Shown: positions 44,949 to 57,069 of the stretch, piece by piece
How positions within the stretch are numbered: position 1 is the stretch's first letter
How the letters are laid out: the number at the start of each line of letters is the position of its first letter
Source: Hondaea fermentalgiana
Lineage: Eukaryota; Sar; Bigyra; Thraustochytrida; Thraustochytriidae
DNA length: 64,000 nt
Direction: 5' to 3'
Assembly: GCA_014084085.1 (NCBI GenBank)
Contig: NPFB01000177.1
Location: 37,423 to 101,422, forward strand
The notes under the pieces: model-generated
The model's database searches: none
Told to the model about the DNA's origin: nothing
What the model saw: only the letters and a program-made list of their open reading frames with translations
Program-made: the position numbers and the translations under genes

Positions 44949-47900
44949 ATGATGCTGCGCGCGGCTCGCGGTACGCCAGAGCTCGTAGAAGGGCAGGCGC
45001 GACGATGTTCGTGCGTGGCCAAGACGGAGGCAGACGCGACACAGAAAGAGGAGACGACCGACGCTCCTGAACGAGCACGACTGGATCATTGGCACGGGCA
45101 CGCGCGCGTGGAGACGGCCACCGAGGGCGGCGGACCCGACGTTCGCGCCTTCAGACTGGGCAAAGAGCTCTTTGCGAGGAAACCCCAGGAAGCAGTGCAC
45201 CTTTGGGCGGAGGCCGGCGTCTTTGGCGCGGCAAGTCCGTGCGACGCAGCAGTGGCCAAATTTCTCTTTACACACGAGGAGCTCGACCGTCGCGCGCTTT
45301 GGGAGTTCCTCGCTTCGTCCAAACCTGTCCTCGAGGCGTACGTACGTCTCTTTGACGTCCGCGACCGCCCGCTCGATGAGGCGCTTCGCGAGGTCTTTGG
45401 TGCCCTCGGCGTCTTTGCCTCGCCAAGTGATGCTCTCCACAACTGGGGATCGAGAGCCCCCAGCTCGTCCCGATCATGGCGACGGTCCCTTGGAAAACGT
45501 TCTAGCACGGGCAGCAGCGCAAGCAGTAGCAGCGCGAGCTCAAGCCGGCGAAGTCGTAGACGTAGCAGACGGTTTTCAACCTCGTCCAACGCCTCACGCT
45601 CTGTTTCTTTCTCGCAGCGTCTGCGCCGACGGGCGTCCTTTTCGTCCTCGTCGCACGCTCGGTCGAGGCCTTTCGACACTCATAGCGGCGACACGCACAA
45701 CTTTCCGTCACCTACAACCGGAGAGAGCTACGCTGACTCGCCAAGGTCACACTTTGGACCTGGCGATGACATGGATGGCGAGGCGTGGCGCGCGAATGAG
45801 AGTGACGCGTTGGAGCACAAGCGTTTTGCATGTCAAACGTTTGCGGACTGGTATTGGTCGCTGAATGAGGACATTGTAGCGGCGTGGCTTCCAAGTGCCA
45901 AGGTCGTCTTTGCGCTTGTCATTCAGCTCGTGAGCTTGAGCGAGAACCGAGCCGCTTACCTCGCCCCGCGAACTCGCTACGCTGCTTCCGCGGGGATAGC
46001 TTCTGGCGGCGGCAGCAGCATTGGCAGTGGCGGCGGCGGCGGTGCGAGTCAAGCCCGCAGCCCCACCCGATCAGCAGCCGTCGACGCGGCAGCCTCCGAC
46101 TTTGTGGAAACGTGTCAAAATGTGATGATGTCGCTTGATGCGCCCAACCTGCGCGAAACAATGCTTGTGGCAATGTTCCGTCGGGTCTACGCAGAACCAT
46201 TTGCCACGCCACTTCGTTACATTCTAGCTGCCGAGTCGTCATTGTCTTCGCTCTCGCTATCGTCACCCTTTTCTTCTTCTTCTTCTTCTACTACTACTAC
46301 TTCTACTCCTGTTATGTCGTCACCTTCTCCTGCCGAGCTGAGCCATGTAGCCGCAACTGGAGAAGGCTTTTGTCAAGGATACCTGTGGCTACCCACTTTG
46401 GACGCCTTGCCGTGTCCGTGGGAGCGACGCTGGGTCGTCTTGGCAGACTGGGTTCTCTATGTATACCGGTCATCCCGCGAACCTGGAGAGCTTTTGATGA
46501 TTGCGCCGCTGAGCAACGTCGAGCCTGATCTTCGGGCCCGAGGCGTGTATCTTGAAGGACGCATGAAAGTGGCTCTTACGAAAGGCGCTCTCGAGGCCCC
46601 CGAAGGAACGAACCAGCAACGGACGAGGCAGACGTCCAATCGCCCCAAACGCCGACCTTGGTATACCCGAATGTTTTCCTTGGCCTCGCCGGCGCCGCCC
46701 GCGTCCCGCGCCGCCTCGCGGCAGCAAGGCTCGTCTACGAGGGGGCGAGGTCATGGCGCCTCTCCACTGATCATAAACTCGCTTGAATTTGTCGCACAGT
46801 CGCCAAGCGATGCGCTTCGCTGGCTCGATGCCTTTCGTGGCGGCTTGCATTCTCCAGAGGGCGCGAAGAGCGCAGAGTTTGCAGCAAATGTAGAGCGGTA
46901 CTGTAATGAGGACGAAGGCCACGCTGCTCGTGTTTCGGCTTCGGCTTCTGCTCATGCAAAGATCATGCACGATTTGGAATGGGCAAATCGCCGCGGGGAA
47001 GTCACGCAAGGCGTATTGTGGATACGGAAACCGGCCTTTCGTGACGACGAGGTTGCTAGCGGCAAGCAGAAAGAGACGCTCGACGACCTGTACTCCATCA
47101 GGTTTAAAGAACGATACTGCTCGCTACTCGGCAAACAAATGGTCGTTTCAAAAGATTCAACTTCCCTCGATCATCATGGTGTGATTGATCTTAGCAAGTT
47201 GCGCATGCTTGTTCCGACAAATCACAAGTGGGCCAAAGAGCAGGGCCTTTTTCCTTTCGAGCTTGTCAATAGTGAGCTACAGGTTCTGTGCGCCTGTGCA
47301 GCTCCTACGCTCAAGGATTACGTGCTTTGGAACAACGCCTTGACACCTTTATTGCCTTCCAAGGGCAAGGCTGCGCAGCCGTTACAGCAGCAGAAAAACC
47401 AACAAACACAGGAAGAATTGGAGATCGATGAGACGGGAGCTGTTTCCGGCAATGAGTCGGGATTGTCGTCAGATGATGACGAGGCATGTCCTTCTGTGGA
47501 GGAGAAATTGAGAGCACTTCAGGAAACTGATGGCGAGGAAGAAGAAGAAGAAGAAGAAGAAGAGGAAAAGGATGAGGAGACGAAGATTGGCCGTGTGGTA
47601 TCAGTCGGGCCTGAAGAGGGCGCCGCCGGCGCAAGCGAGACAGCAAATGTCGAAACGAGAGATGAACCCCCCTCCCTTGCAAGCGTGCCCCAGACACTTG
47701 AAGAGCTTACCAATGCATATGCTTCGCTGATTGGCAAGGCTACGGCGCTTCTAAATCGTGACATTGATGCTGATTTGCCGCAGGACAATGGTGTCGAGCA
47801 CATGACCTCACCGAGCACTTCTTCCCCGAGCTCGCCCATGATGGTGCCGACTCCAGCGCCTCCAACCGCTCCAATGCCAACACCACCAGCTTATGATGCG

Positions 47901-48167
47901 AATGGCGTAATTGTGGACTCGCTGCCTAAGCCAGACAAGAAGCGACGCCGCGAGAACACGCCTCGAGCGGGAGCCGCATCTGCCTCTCCATTTGTTGGCC
48001 CTGGGCCTGTCGAGGAGATCCCGCCCACACCCACTGATGTGCGCCTTGCGACACATGCTGGTGATGCTACGTATGCACAGTACGGCTTTCGGACACCATC
48101 GGCACAGCCCGGGCCTCCGCCGCCTTCGATGCCTCCGCCGACGCCTCCCTTTGCGCGCCACCGCTGA
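44949..48167 (+). CDS. Degenerate Sec7 domain protein with two PH domains
   Basis: 1072 residues. Residues 60-167 match the first half of a Sec7 ARF-GEF domain (FRLGKELFARKPQEAVHLWAEAGVF, VAKFLFTHEELDRRALWEFL, LDEALREVFGALGVF). A Ser/Arg-rich block of about 120 residues then interrupts it. The second half resumes near 290 (FADWYWSLNEDIVAAWL) and near 383 (FVETCQNVMM, RRVYAEPF). The catalytic glutamic-finger segment (usually LPGEAQ) reads ASPSDA, and the hydrophobic-groove NTDLHNP motif is not recognisable, so exchange activity is doubtful. PH domain 1 is about 470-640 (GYLWLP, RRWVVLADWVLYVYRS). PH domain 2 is about 680-802 (GVLWIRKPAF, ERYCSLLGKQMVV). An acidic tract and a Pro-rich tail (PPPPSMPPPTPP) end the protein. 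Probably a membrane-bound scaffold of ARF or phosphoinositide pathways. The start is the first ATG pair. Confidence 0.65.
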   Translation: MMLRAARGTPELVEGQARRCSCVAKTEADATQKEETTDAPERARLDHWHGHARVETATEGGGPDVRAFRLGKELFARKPQEAVHLWAEAGVFGAASPCDAAVAKFLFTHEELDRRALWEFLASSKPVLEAYVRLFDVRDRPLDEALREVFGALGVFASPSDALHNWGSRAPSSSRSWRRSLGKRSSTGSSASSSSASSSRRSRRRSRRFSTSSNASRSVSFSQRLRRRASFSSSSHARSRPFDTHSGDTHNFPSPTTGESYADSPRSHFGPGDDMDGEAWRANESDALEHKRFACQTFADWYWSLNEDIVAAWLPSAKVVFALVIQLVSLSENRAAYLAPRTRYAASAGIASGGGSSIGSGGGGGASQARSPTRSAAVDAAASDFVETCQNVMMSLDAPNLRETMLVAMFRRVYAEPFATPLRYILAAESSLSSLSLSSPFSSSSSSTTTTSTPVMSSPSPAELSHVAATGEGFCQGYLWLPTLDALPCPWERRWVVLADWVLYVYRSSREPGELLMIAPLSNVEPDLRARGVYLEGRMKVALTKGALEAPEGTNQQRTRQTSNRPKRRPWYTRMFSLASPAPPASRAASRQQGSSTRGRGHGASPLIINSLEFVAQSPSDALRWLDAFRGGLHSPEGAKSAEFAANVERYCNEDEGHAARVSASASAHAKIMHDLEWANRRGEVTQGVLWIRKPAFRDDEVASGKQKETLDDLYSIRFKERYCSLLGKQMVVSKDSTSLDHHGVIDLSKLRMLVPTNHKWAKEQGLFPFELVNSELQVLCACAAPTLKDYVLWNNALTPLLPSKGKAAQPLQQQKNQQTQEELEIDETGAVSGNESGLSSDDDEACPSVEEKLRALQETDGEEEEEEEEEEEKDEETKIGRVVSVGPEEGAAGASETANVETRDEPPSLASVPQTLEELTNAYASLIGKATALLNRDIDADLPQDNGVEHMTSPSTSSPSSPMMVPTPAPPTAPMPTPPAYDANGVIVDSLPKPDKKRRRENTPRAGAASASPFVGPGPVEEIPPTPTDVRLATHAGDATYAQYGFRTPSAQPGPPPPSMPPPTPPFARHR
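47535..47583 (+). repeat. GAA/GAG repeat coding an acidic tract
   Basis: Run of GAA/GAG codons (about 14 Glu) between PH2 and the Pro-rich tail of the Sec7-PH protein. Confidence 0.75.
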
Positions 48168-48546
48168 TGGATTGCCATTGTTCTCTTCAGAAATTGAACC
48201 GTCTGTACTTTGTCTGGCGCCACGAGACAATGCTCTGCCTTCGCATCCCCTAGCCGCTTTGTCTTTGTCATATCGAGTCAAACAGACTTTTGGATGATGT
48301 TGTTGCACAGCCCAAGCTCCTGTTCCTTCCTCCCTCCCCCCTCCCCCCTCAAAAAATAGAATTTCAAGTTATTTTTTATTCAACGGTCATTTCTTAATTT
48401 TTGCAAATTGGAGCAAGAGCTAGTCGCCCGCGCGCGTGAAAAGGGACGCATGTGCATGTTCAATTTGCAGCCGTAGACGCCATCTCACGCGGAACGTGTT
48501 GCAGAGTCTTTCGCGTGGAGAGACGACCACTTCGCAAACCTGCGCG
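48168..48546. other. Intergenic region, Sec7-PH / giant EF-hand protein
   Basis: 379 nt, AT-rich around 48350-48410. Likely a 3' UTR plus a short promoter. The plus frame of the next gene is open from 48436 but begins with GTG and is not conserved-looking before the ATG at 48547. Confidence 0.45.
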
Positions 48547-51500
48547 ATGAGTCGAAGTAGAAGCAGGAGTGGTGGCGGCGGCAGCGGCGGCCGCCGTGGT
48601 GAGGAGGACGCTTTCGTCGAGGGCGAGCGCGTGCTGGCCCACTTTCGTGGCAACCCGGAGGCCAAGACGTACCCAGGGGTGGTGAAGCGTGTCCATGACA
48701 ATGGGAGACTTGATGTTGCCTACGACGACGGAGACTTTGACAAGGAACTCCGGCCACAATTGGTCCAACGCGAGAATCAAAGGCGCTCCGCGTCACGACG
48801 ACCGTCTGTTGACACCTCCTCGCCATCAAAGCAAGGAACCAAAGGCAAAGTGCAAAAAAAGATGAACAACGATGTGCTGGCGACAGGTGACAGAGTTCTC
48901 TGTCGATTTCGCGGCAAGGGGGACGAGTATCCCGGTACAATCGCCCGAATTCATCCTCGAACTGGGCGCATTGACGTCAACTATGATGACGGGGACAAGG
49001 ACGTCAATCTCGACATGTCTGCAGCGCGACCTCTTGACAAGAAGGGACCTACAAAGCGAGCACCAGGACCTGGTGCAACTTCTGGTCCCAGTGACGCTTC
49101 GGAATCAGGTTCTCAGTCTGAAGACGACGACGAAGACGAAGAAGAAGAAGACGAGGAAGAAGACGAGCTTCCTGCGTCACCACCACACTTCAAAGTTGAC
49201 ATGCCGGTCATGGCCAGATTCCGAGGCAAGCATGACAGCAAGGAGTTCCCCGGCAAGATCGCTCGAGTTCATCGCAATGGAACACTTGATATTCATTACG
49301 ACGATGGCGATGTCGATCGCCAGCTTGACCCAAAGTTCGTAAGGCGCAAGCAACGCGTTGTGGAGACGGGTCGAAAAGACGACGACGCCAAGTGCTGCAA
49401 ACTCGTGGAGATGCTGGCACGTGCCATTGCGAGCGGGGGCTCGCTGGCCCCTGGTGCTGCGGTCTTGGTGAGCCAGTCGGCTTTGGCGACAAAGGGACGA
49501 AGGCGTACTCAACCGGGCGTCATTTCGGCCCTTGGTGCGTTGCGCGGGACGTTTGATGTGACCTTGGACGAGAGCGGATCTACTTTGCGCGATGTTCCAG
49601 CCAGAGACCTTGAACCCGACGAAGCTCGCGCGCTCACGTTGGCGCGGCTGCGAACAGTGCTCAAGAACGCTTGCCAGGACACCGCTGCAAACGCGCTCTC
49701 GCGGGTAGGACTTTCGGCGGCTCTGCGGGACGCGCTAAATATGATCGTGACGAAGCGAGACGCTGCAGCAGCCGTAGCAATGTTCCCATCGCGCAAGCCG
49801 TCCAGCGGCTCGGACTCTGCTGACAGTCTTGATGTCCGTCAATTTCTTGCGGCTGTCAAGAGCACAGTTGCGAGCTTTCAAGATGCCAAAACGAGAAACG
49901 AAGCAGAGGAACCAGAGGTGGCTGCTGATCTTGCGCCGGCGAGCGTCGCTCTTCGACAGGCGCTGAGCGCGTGCATTCTTCAAGCGGGAGCCAAGGCCGC
50001 CAAAAAGTTGGTAGGCAACCACTTCAGTCTCGACGATTTTCGCGCCGCGCTCGATAATCTCGGAGGAAGAAAGTCGCTTTCTGCAGCGGACGGGCTTGCG
50101 TGGATTCATGCCGGGCTTGACGTTCGAGGCGACGGCATGGTTGCCGGCGATCACATTTTCTACTACGCTTCATGTATGAACGTGCATGTTCCGCAGACCG
50201 CCTCAGCTGCGCTCAATCGCGCTCGCGCGCACATGCACGGCAAAGAGGGCCTATCAAAAGTTTTGCGCGGGTTGCTCAAGGACTTTGAAAAGGTCGAAGG
50301 CGCCGTCACGGATCGTCAGGTAGATTCAAAGACAGCTCGCACCCTTTTGCAGAGCGCTGGTGTGGACAAGAAGGATATCGAGGCGATTCTCAAGATCGAT
50401 TTTGCCACCGCGCGCGAATCGCTGGCCAAATCAAAACGCTCAAACAAGAAGGACGGGGAGGGCGATGGGTCGAGCAGCGACAGTAGCAGCGACAGCGACG
50501 GGGGAGATGCTCGTTCGACGCAGAAGCGGCAGGCGACGTCGCGGAAACTCTCCATCAATCAATGGCGCTTCAAGCGGAACGGGCCCAACAAGTTCTCCTT
50601 TGATGTCTTCATCGGCGCCATGGCAAGTCCTCCACTCGACGAAGCGCGCGTCCGACTTTGCGTACAGCCTTTGTTCTTGACATCCAACGCGAAAGAGTGG
50701 CTCGCCAAGCTTGGCAAGAAAAAGGTTCTTTCCGAATCTACGCTTTTCCAGCAGCTGGTTGATCGGTATGGACTCACAGTCACGCCCGAGCTGTTGACGC
50801 ATTGCGCGCAGCTTGGCGGCGCGCTTTCCGGCAAGTCGCAAGAGGAAGTTGCCGTCGACACGGGCAAATTGAAAAAGTGGCTGGTCAAGGCCCGCATGGT
50901 CGATGCCGGTGGACGCGCCGAGGCCCTTGGTCATCTTCGAAAGCACTTGGGTTCGACACGAAACCAGATAATCGCATTCTTTAATGCAAGCCATGGCGAA
51001 GAGGACGAACGCAAGGACGATGAAAGTGACAGTGGTCGCGGCGTAATTTCGCGCAAGGCATTTTGGGCTCTTCTTGAGGAGAAAAAGGCAAAATGCGCTC
51101 GCAAAACGCTTCTCGTCCGCGCTGCTCTCGAACACTTGGATGCCAAGAGGACCGGCGAAATTGACGTGCACGGCGCAGCCAAGCTCATTGTCGATGCAAA
51201 CGAGATTGATGGAAAAGGTAAGCGGAACTCTGGGTCAGAAAGCGAGAGCGGAGAGAGTTCAGGAAGCGAAGACGATAGCAATGCAAGCGACAAATCTTCA
51301 GTGGACGCGGAAAGCGACTCGGACGCGGACTCGAATGCATCGAAATCGAGTGGTTTGGTGACCTTTTTTGGTGCCAAGCAGCGCAAAGAATTTCTTAAAG
51401 CTCTCGAGAAAAGACTTCCTAAGGGAGGGAAGGATCCCGCCAAAGCTTTGCGCAAAGCCTTGCGAGCAGCAAGCAGTAAGAGTCAAGGCAGTGACAGCGA

Positions 51501-54500
51501 GGATTCGGGAAGCGACGGTGAGAACGAGCATACGCAAAGGTCGCCTCGCAAAGTCAGAAACTCGTCTAAACCGAGTGGCCTCGCAAGCTTTCTTGGAAAA
51601 GACATTGGTCTCGACGTCGAGACTGCGCAAATGCTTTGCGTGCTCGTTGGATCGCACGGACCCATCTCACGTGACCAAAAGGCCATCACTAGATTGGTGC
51701 ATTTGACGCAATCACTTCGTGGACCGGGGGTGCCAAAAGCTGAGAGCCCTGCTGCGTTGGCGATTGACAAGCTTCGAAGGGCTGCAAATGCCCAGACGCA
51801 AGCAGCCTTGGCCAGCCAACACCACGGTCTTCTGGATGTTGACAAATCGCTGAAGGCTCGCGTGAAGTCGGTGCTTCAAGCCAAAGCCCCAAAGCTGGCC
51901 ACGCGAGAGCACATTGCAGAGCTTCTGGACGGCGCGGATGAAGCTGCCTTGGTACGTGACCTTGGTAAGAAGTACCGGATCAAAGTGCCCGCGAGTGCTC
52001 GCCTTGAGCTCTCCAAGCTAGACACGGCTCGTTCAGGAAAGATTGACGGCAAGAAGGCCATTGCAAGTGTAGCCAAAGCATTGGGAGCCAAAGTAGACAA
52101 GGTGCAATCCGAAGCAATTTGCAAACACTTTGCTGCCGCAGGCGCAGAAGAGGGCGCTGTGGATGCGGCGGCGCTGGCAGCAGCCTTGCAACCGGAGACT
52201 TCGCGCGTAGATATTACGTTTGCCTTGCGACATTTGATGGAGGCCATTGATCTCTTTGCCGAGGGGAGTAGTTTGATAGACCTCGTCAATCAGCATGTAA
52301 AAGCGGGAAAAGGGGAGAAAAAGAATGCATCGACTGCAAAAACGATCAAGGAAGCTGTTTTTGCCCGTGCAATGTACGCCATGGGTGCAAATTTAACGCC
52401 TTCCGAGGTGTATGCACTTGCGACAATGCTCGCGACAAAGAAAGCTGGTGATGGCATGGTGAGTCTCGCCGCTCTCCGAAAGCTTGAGAAGGAGGCTCAG
52501 GATGTCAAGGCGAGAGACGAAGATGCATCGTCAGCATCATCTCAGAGCGAGGGAGAAGAGAATTCGTCCGCCTCGGATTCTTCCGATGAAGACGGCGATA
52601 AAGACAAGGGGACAAGCGATGCGTCGGAGAGCGAGCAAGAATCAGACGAGGATAACAAGTCTACGACGCAACGCTCGGTTAAGGGTTCGCGATGGTTCAC
52701 AAATTTTCGAAAATCCCAGGGTGCCCCAAAGCCATCACGCAACGACGATGGCGTATCGTCCGACTCGGACTCTGCAGGCGCCGAATTAGATACAGCGTCT
52801 GACGAGGACGACAGTGAAAGTGATGGAGAAAAGAGCGAGACTTCTCTTGCGCCGCGGAACAAGGCTATTATCTCTTCGAGCCTACGAAGCAAGCTTGCAT
52901 CGCTTGACACCAAGCGGAAGAAGGCCCTTGTTGGCCAACTGCGCAAAGCCTCTCGTGGTGGAAAGGGCTTCATTCCTCGCAAGACATGGACTGCCGCGTT
53001 GCTCAAGACGGCCCAGCTGTCCAAGAAGGAGATCAATGCTCTTGTCAGCGTTCTTGGTTATGGCGATCAAAGCGCAGCGCACGTCGACGATCTCGTGTTT
53101 TTGTTGTTCAAGCCGCTTTCCAAGAGCTCTCGACGTGTGCTTGATAAAATACAGGCGCAACTTAGGGATCTCAGCAAGAAGAAGCAAGCAGCGCTTTTGC
53201 AATCATTTCGCAAGATGAAGGGGGTCAGCAAGTCCTCAGCGCTGAAAAAGTCCTTGGAGGCTCACAAACTCAAGGCAGGCAATGAAAAGGCACTGGAACA
53301 AATTTGCGCGTACATGAGTCAGCAGTCTTCTCCAGGCGCGTACCTCGCGGACATGATGTCCGCATCATGTGACACGAAGCGTCTTGAAAAGAAGCTGCGG
53401 CGAGGGCTCAAGGGTCACGCGAGCAAGGGGAAGAAGAAGCTTGATCGCGAAGAGTTTTATACTTTTATGGACCGCACTGGCGTTCCGCTTGGCGAGCACG
53501 AGCTTCGGTGCTTGTCGTTGGCAAGTCAAGTGGACGAGGAGGAGGAGGAGGAGGACGATGCGCAGATTTCTCTCAAGCTTGTTTCCGAGTTTGCGCGAGG
53601 CCGAGGGCGGCTTGGAATGAACACGGAAAATGAGAACGACGATTCGGAGGGTAGCGGAACCGAGGACTCGGATGCAAGCGTGTCGTCAAACGCTGGCGAG
53701 GAAGACGATCTCTCTGAGGAGGACGGGTCAAGTGCCGATGAGGACAGTGAAGATGATGATGACGATGAAATGTCGGTTTCTTCAGAGGAAGACGAAGTCG
53801 ATGAAGAGGCAAGCTTGTCGGGAGAAGATAGCGTTGACGAGTCTGCTTCTGACGATCTCGCAAGCGTTGGGTCTTCCTCGTCCGAATCTGGAAGCTGGTC
53901 TGGGTCACGGCGGCGCAAGGATCGGCGCCGGCGGCGCTCAAGTTTAACACGGGATGGGGATGGTTCAAGTTCGAGTGAGGACGAAAGCGACGACAGCGTT
54001 GAGTCACCCCAACATCGTCGAGCATCACGCGTGAGCAAACGCAAGAAGCAAAGTCCAGTGTTGGACGTACGATTCCAGCGCGCAATGGAGCGCTCGCTTC
54101 GTCGGGCTTTTGATGCGATCGATGCTCAAAACGCAGGTTCGGTGGACCAGCGAGATTTGGGTCGGGCAATGTTGGCCTTGGGGCATGAGTGCTCGGGCCG
54201 CAGTATTGCGAGGGAGGCGGGGCACAGCAAAGAAGACGACAAGTTTTCACGACGCGAGTTTGTCAAGATCGGTCTGCGACTGATGCGAGCTTCCGCACAC
54301 AAACTTGGCGCGGTGCGCAGCACGCAACTTCGAGAGGTTTTGGGTCGTGCAGACCGCGCGGGTACCGGGACGATTTCATCGCGAGAGTTCGCGGAGAGCA
54401 TGCAGGTTGCATGCAAGGGCGAGCTCTCTCGAGAGGAGATCAAACTTCTCGTCCGTTTCGCAGATTCGGACCGGGATGGGCAATTGAACATTGCCGCGTT

Positions 54501-55718
54501 TTTAGGAACCCTGCAACGAGGCGGGCCATGGCCGCGTGCCGACAAGCGTACGCGGGCTGCGTTGTACAAGGTGATTCGGGGTCCTGTCCCGGATCCCATG
54601 GCGTACCTGAAGACTTTCGGCCGCACGCCGAGCAATTATCGTCCACCAGTGACACAGGAATTGAACAAGTCGCAAGAGCACACGGCCGAATCTGCATTGG
54701 TGGAACCCCTTGCTCACGACTCGCGTATCACAGAGGCGCAGGCGCAAGCGCAGGCGCACATTTCAGACGGAACGCAGACGCTGCAGATTCAGCTTCGCGT
54801 TGCGCGGGGCATTCCGGTAATTGCGGACGACAAGCTTGCGCAGCGTGTGCTCGAGCGCCGCGCGCGCATTTGTTTGTGGCGCAAGCCGGCCTCCATTATC
54901 CTCGGCGAGGACGGCGCATACGGCCGCCATGCGAGCAACTCGCACACAGGAAGTGACGACGACGAGAGGAGTTTTCTCGGCAGCGGCGAGGAGATCGACG
55001 ACGAAGAGAATGGCAATGGAGGCGATGATGATGATGATGATGTCCAAGCCCTCCGGCGCGAGCTGCAACGGCCTGCGAATACGCACTTGCGGTACGCGGG
55101 GAACTCGTACATTGCCCCGGCGGGGTGGGATCGCGCGCAAGAGGACGTGTGGCAATTCTCGAGCGCTCGGGGCGCGGACGACGTGCTCGTGCGCATCCCG
55201 GAGGGGCTGCGGGAGCTGTGCCGTGTGCGCGGCGAGAGCTTGGTGCTGCTCGTGGAGCTCTCGCTGCTCGTGGAGACGGGCGCGGACGATCGCGCGCCGC
55301 CCGTGGAGATGAGCTGCGGCTGGAGCGGCGTGGAGCTCGAGGCCCTGGACCGCGCCTCGCACGAGGGCCGCGAGGTCCGCGCGGCGGTCTCGGGCGGNNN
55401 NNNNNNNNNNNNNNNNNNNNNNNNNNNNNNNNNNNNNNNNNNNNNNNNNNNNNNNNNNNNNNNNNNNNNNNNNNNNNNNNNNNNNNNNNNNNNNNNNTCG
55501 CGCGCTGCGTGCTGAGCATGTGGCCCATGCTCTGCGCCGTGGAGCGCAGGGGCGACGCGCAGCTGCTCTCGCCCACGGCGCGCAGGACGCGCCGCGCGGC
55601 CAAGCCATCGGCGGACCACTTCTTCTCGGCCATCCCCGCGCCGGGCGCCAAGGGCCGCGACGCCGAGGCCTCCACGCTGCTCTTCCGCCCCTTCGACATC
55701 CGCGAGGCCACCTTGTGA
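48547..55718 (+). CDS. Giant protein: three Tudor-like repeats, EF-hands, NPHP4-like C2 end
   Basis: At least 2283 residues before an assembly gap and about 73 after it. Three Tudor-like repeats open the protein (about 25-70, 107-155, 218-265), each with FRG, YPG or FPG and YDDGD (GRLDVAYDDGD, GRIDVNYDDGD, GTLDIHYDDGD). A long, mostly helical region follows, carrying degenerate EF-hand loops (LDAKRTGEIDV, LDTARSGKIDG) and alternating Lys-rich and Ser/Asp/Glu-rich tracts. The C-terminal EF-hand group (about 1840-2000) includes the canonical loop DSDRDGQLNIAAF at 1973. The end, with LRVARGIPVI, LVLLVELSLLV and MSCGWSGVEL, resembles a C2 domain of nephrocystin-4. The start is the first ATG; the upstream frame has only GTG. 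The gap (55398-55497) breaks the frame: the natural end at 55718 requires a true gap of length 2 modulo 3. Likely a cytoskeletal or ciliary scaffold. Confidence 0.68.
55398..55497. other. Assembly gap (100 N) inside the giant EF-hand gene
   Basis: Exactly 100 N within GC-rich coding sequence. The reading frame on the far side that ends at 55718 is not in phase with a literal 100-nt gap. Confidence 0.97.
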
Positions 55719-55854
55719 TGCTCGCCAGGCTCCGCCGACGCGCAGTTTGTTCTGCTCGCAGTTGTTGCCGGCGGGCTTGCTCGTCGCAGCAAAGTGCGAT
55801 CGCCGCAGAACGCGTCACAGGAATGTCCCGAGAAGGGCATGTGGTGTGGCTGGC

Positions 55855-55885
55855 AAGGCAGGCAGGCAGGCAGGCAGGCAGGCAG
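55855..55885. repeat. GGCA tetranucleotide repeat
   Basis: About seven GGCA units 3' of the giant EF-hand gene; the same unit is seen near 31491. Confidence 0.9.
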
Positions 55886-57037
55886 AGCAAGCGACCCAGC
55901 CCTTGGCAGCTTGACGGCGGCTCTTCGTCGATGACGAACGGTCGAGTCAGGTTTTAGATAAGTATAGCACGACCAACCAAGCACCGCTTCGTCGATACGA
56001 AACGTCAGAATGGTCAACCACCGAATTACTAGTTTATAGACCCCTACGTAGAATATCACTTTTCGAGTCGCCCAATAGGCTTGACTCCCAGCTTGCTCGC
56101 GCTTACCCGCACCTCACCTGACGAATCGCACGTTGCGATGCCCTCAACCAGTCGTTCGCCGCAGCGGCCCTGGGACCGGAGACCCCTCGTTGTCAAGCAT
56201 ACTCGGATTAGATTTGAGGGGCTGCCGGCCGCACCGTTGGCATGGACCATGACGAGTCCGACGCGTCGATCGCCGCTCCCTCGCAGAGCAGTTTCATACC
56301 CCAAGATCGGCCGTCTTCCAATCCACGGAGGCACGGACCCGTCCCCTCTTCCGCGCCCACTTTCCAGAGCCTTTGCTCTCAGGTCAACACCGGCCAGCCG
56401 ATTCCGCCGCCGCTGCCAGGCCACGGCTGCTGCCTGCGCTGCGGCTAGCTAGCTGCCGGGGCTCGTCGCGTCGCACTCGCTTCGCAAATCGTCGGCTTTG
56501 GCGAGAATCGCGGCCCGCGTCGCAGTCGCGTTGACGACGAGGAAGAGGAGGAGGAGAGGAGAAGAGAGGGGAGAGCCAGTGAAGAGAGACGCGCCCCTCA
56601 ACAGCAACTCGCCCGTCGGTCGCGCCTGGCCTCTCGCGAGACTGGCCGCCTTCCTTGCTTGGCGCGGGAGAGCGGGCGCGAGCGAAGAGTGGATGGATGA
56701 GCGGATGAATAGATGGATGGGTTGATGGATCGATCGATGAATTGAGTGCAGAGACAGCACTGCAGCCTGTTTGAACAACACACACTTCTCGGGGACAAGC
56801 TCATGTTCCGGCTGGAAACACTTTGTGAAAAAGAGCTTTCCAGTTTCGAGAGATTCGCTCGGAATGCGAAACGGCCGCAGCTTTGGGTAGTTTGAGGGGC
56901 TGCTGGCTGCAGGGCTGGTCGGCTGGCTAGCGCACCTGGCTGGATTAATTAAAGCTTCGAAGTACGCCCGTGCGCAGTTGAGGGAAAGTGAGGGAGAGCA
57001 GAATGGGAAACATTGAGGAGGCGCGCGCGTTGGTCCG

Positions 57038-57038
<1 letters not shown>

Positions 57039-57067
<29 letters not shown>
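57039..57067. repeat. CAG triplet repeat
   Basis: About nine CAG/AGC units 90-120 nt before the ABCG start codon. Confidence 0.9.

Positions 57068-57069
<2 letters not shown>

Noticed and set aside
53526..54250. Minus-strand frames of 172 and 225 codons in the EF-hand gene
   Set aside because: Ser/Asp-rich coding sequence creates open shadows; the plus-strand EF-hands are clear.
56056..56424. 123-codon minus-strand frame between the EF-hand and ABCG genes
   Set aside because: It starts with GTG, has no domain and overlaps an equally open plus frame.
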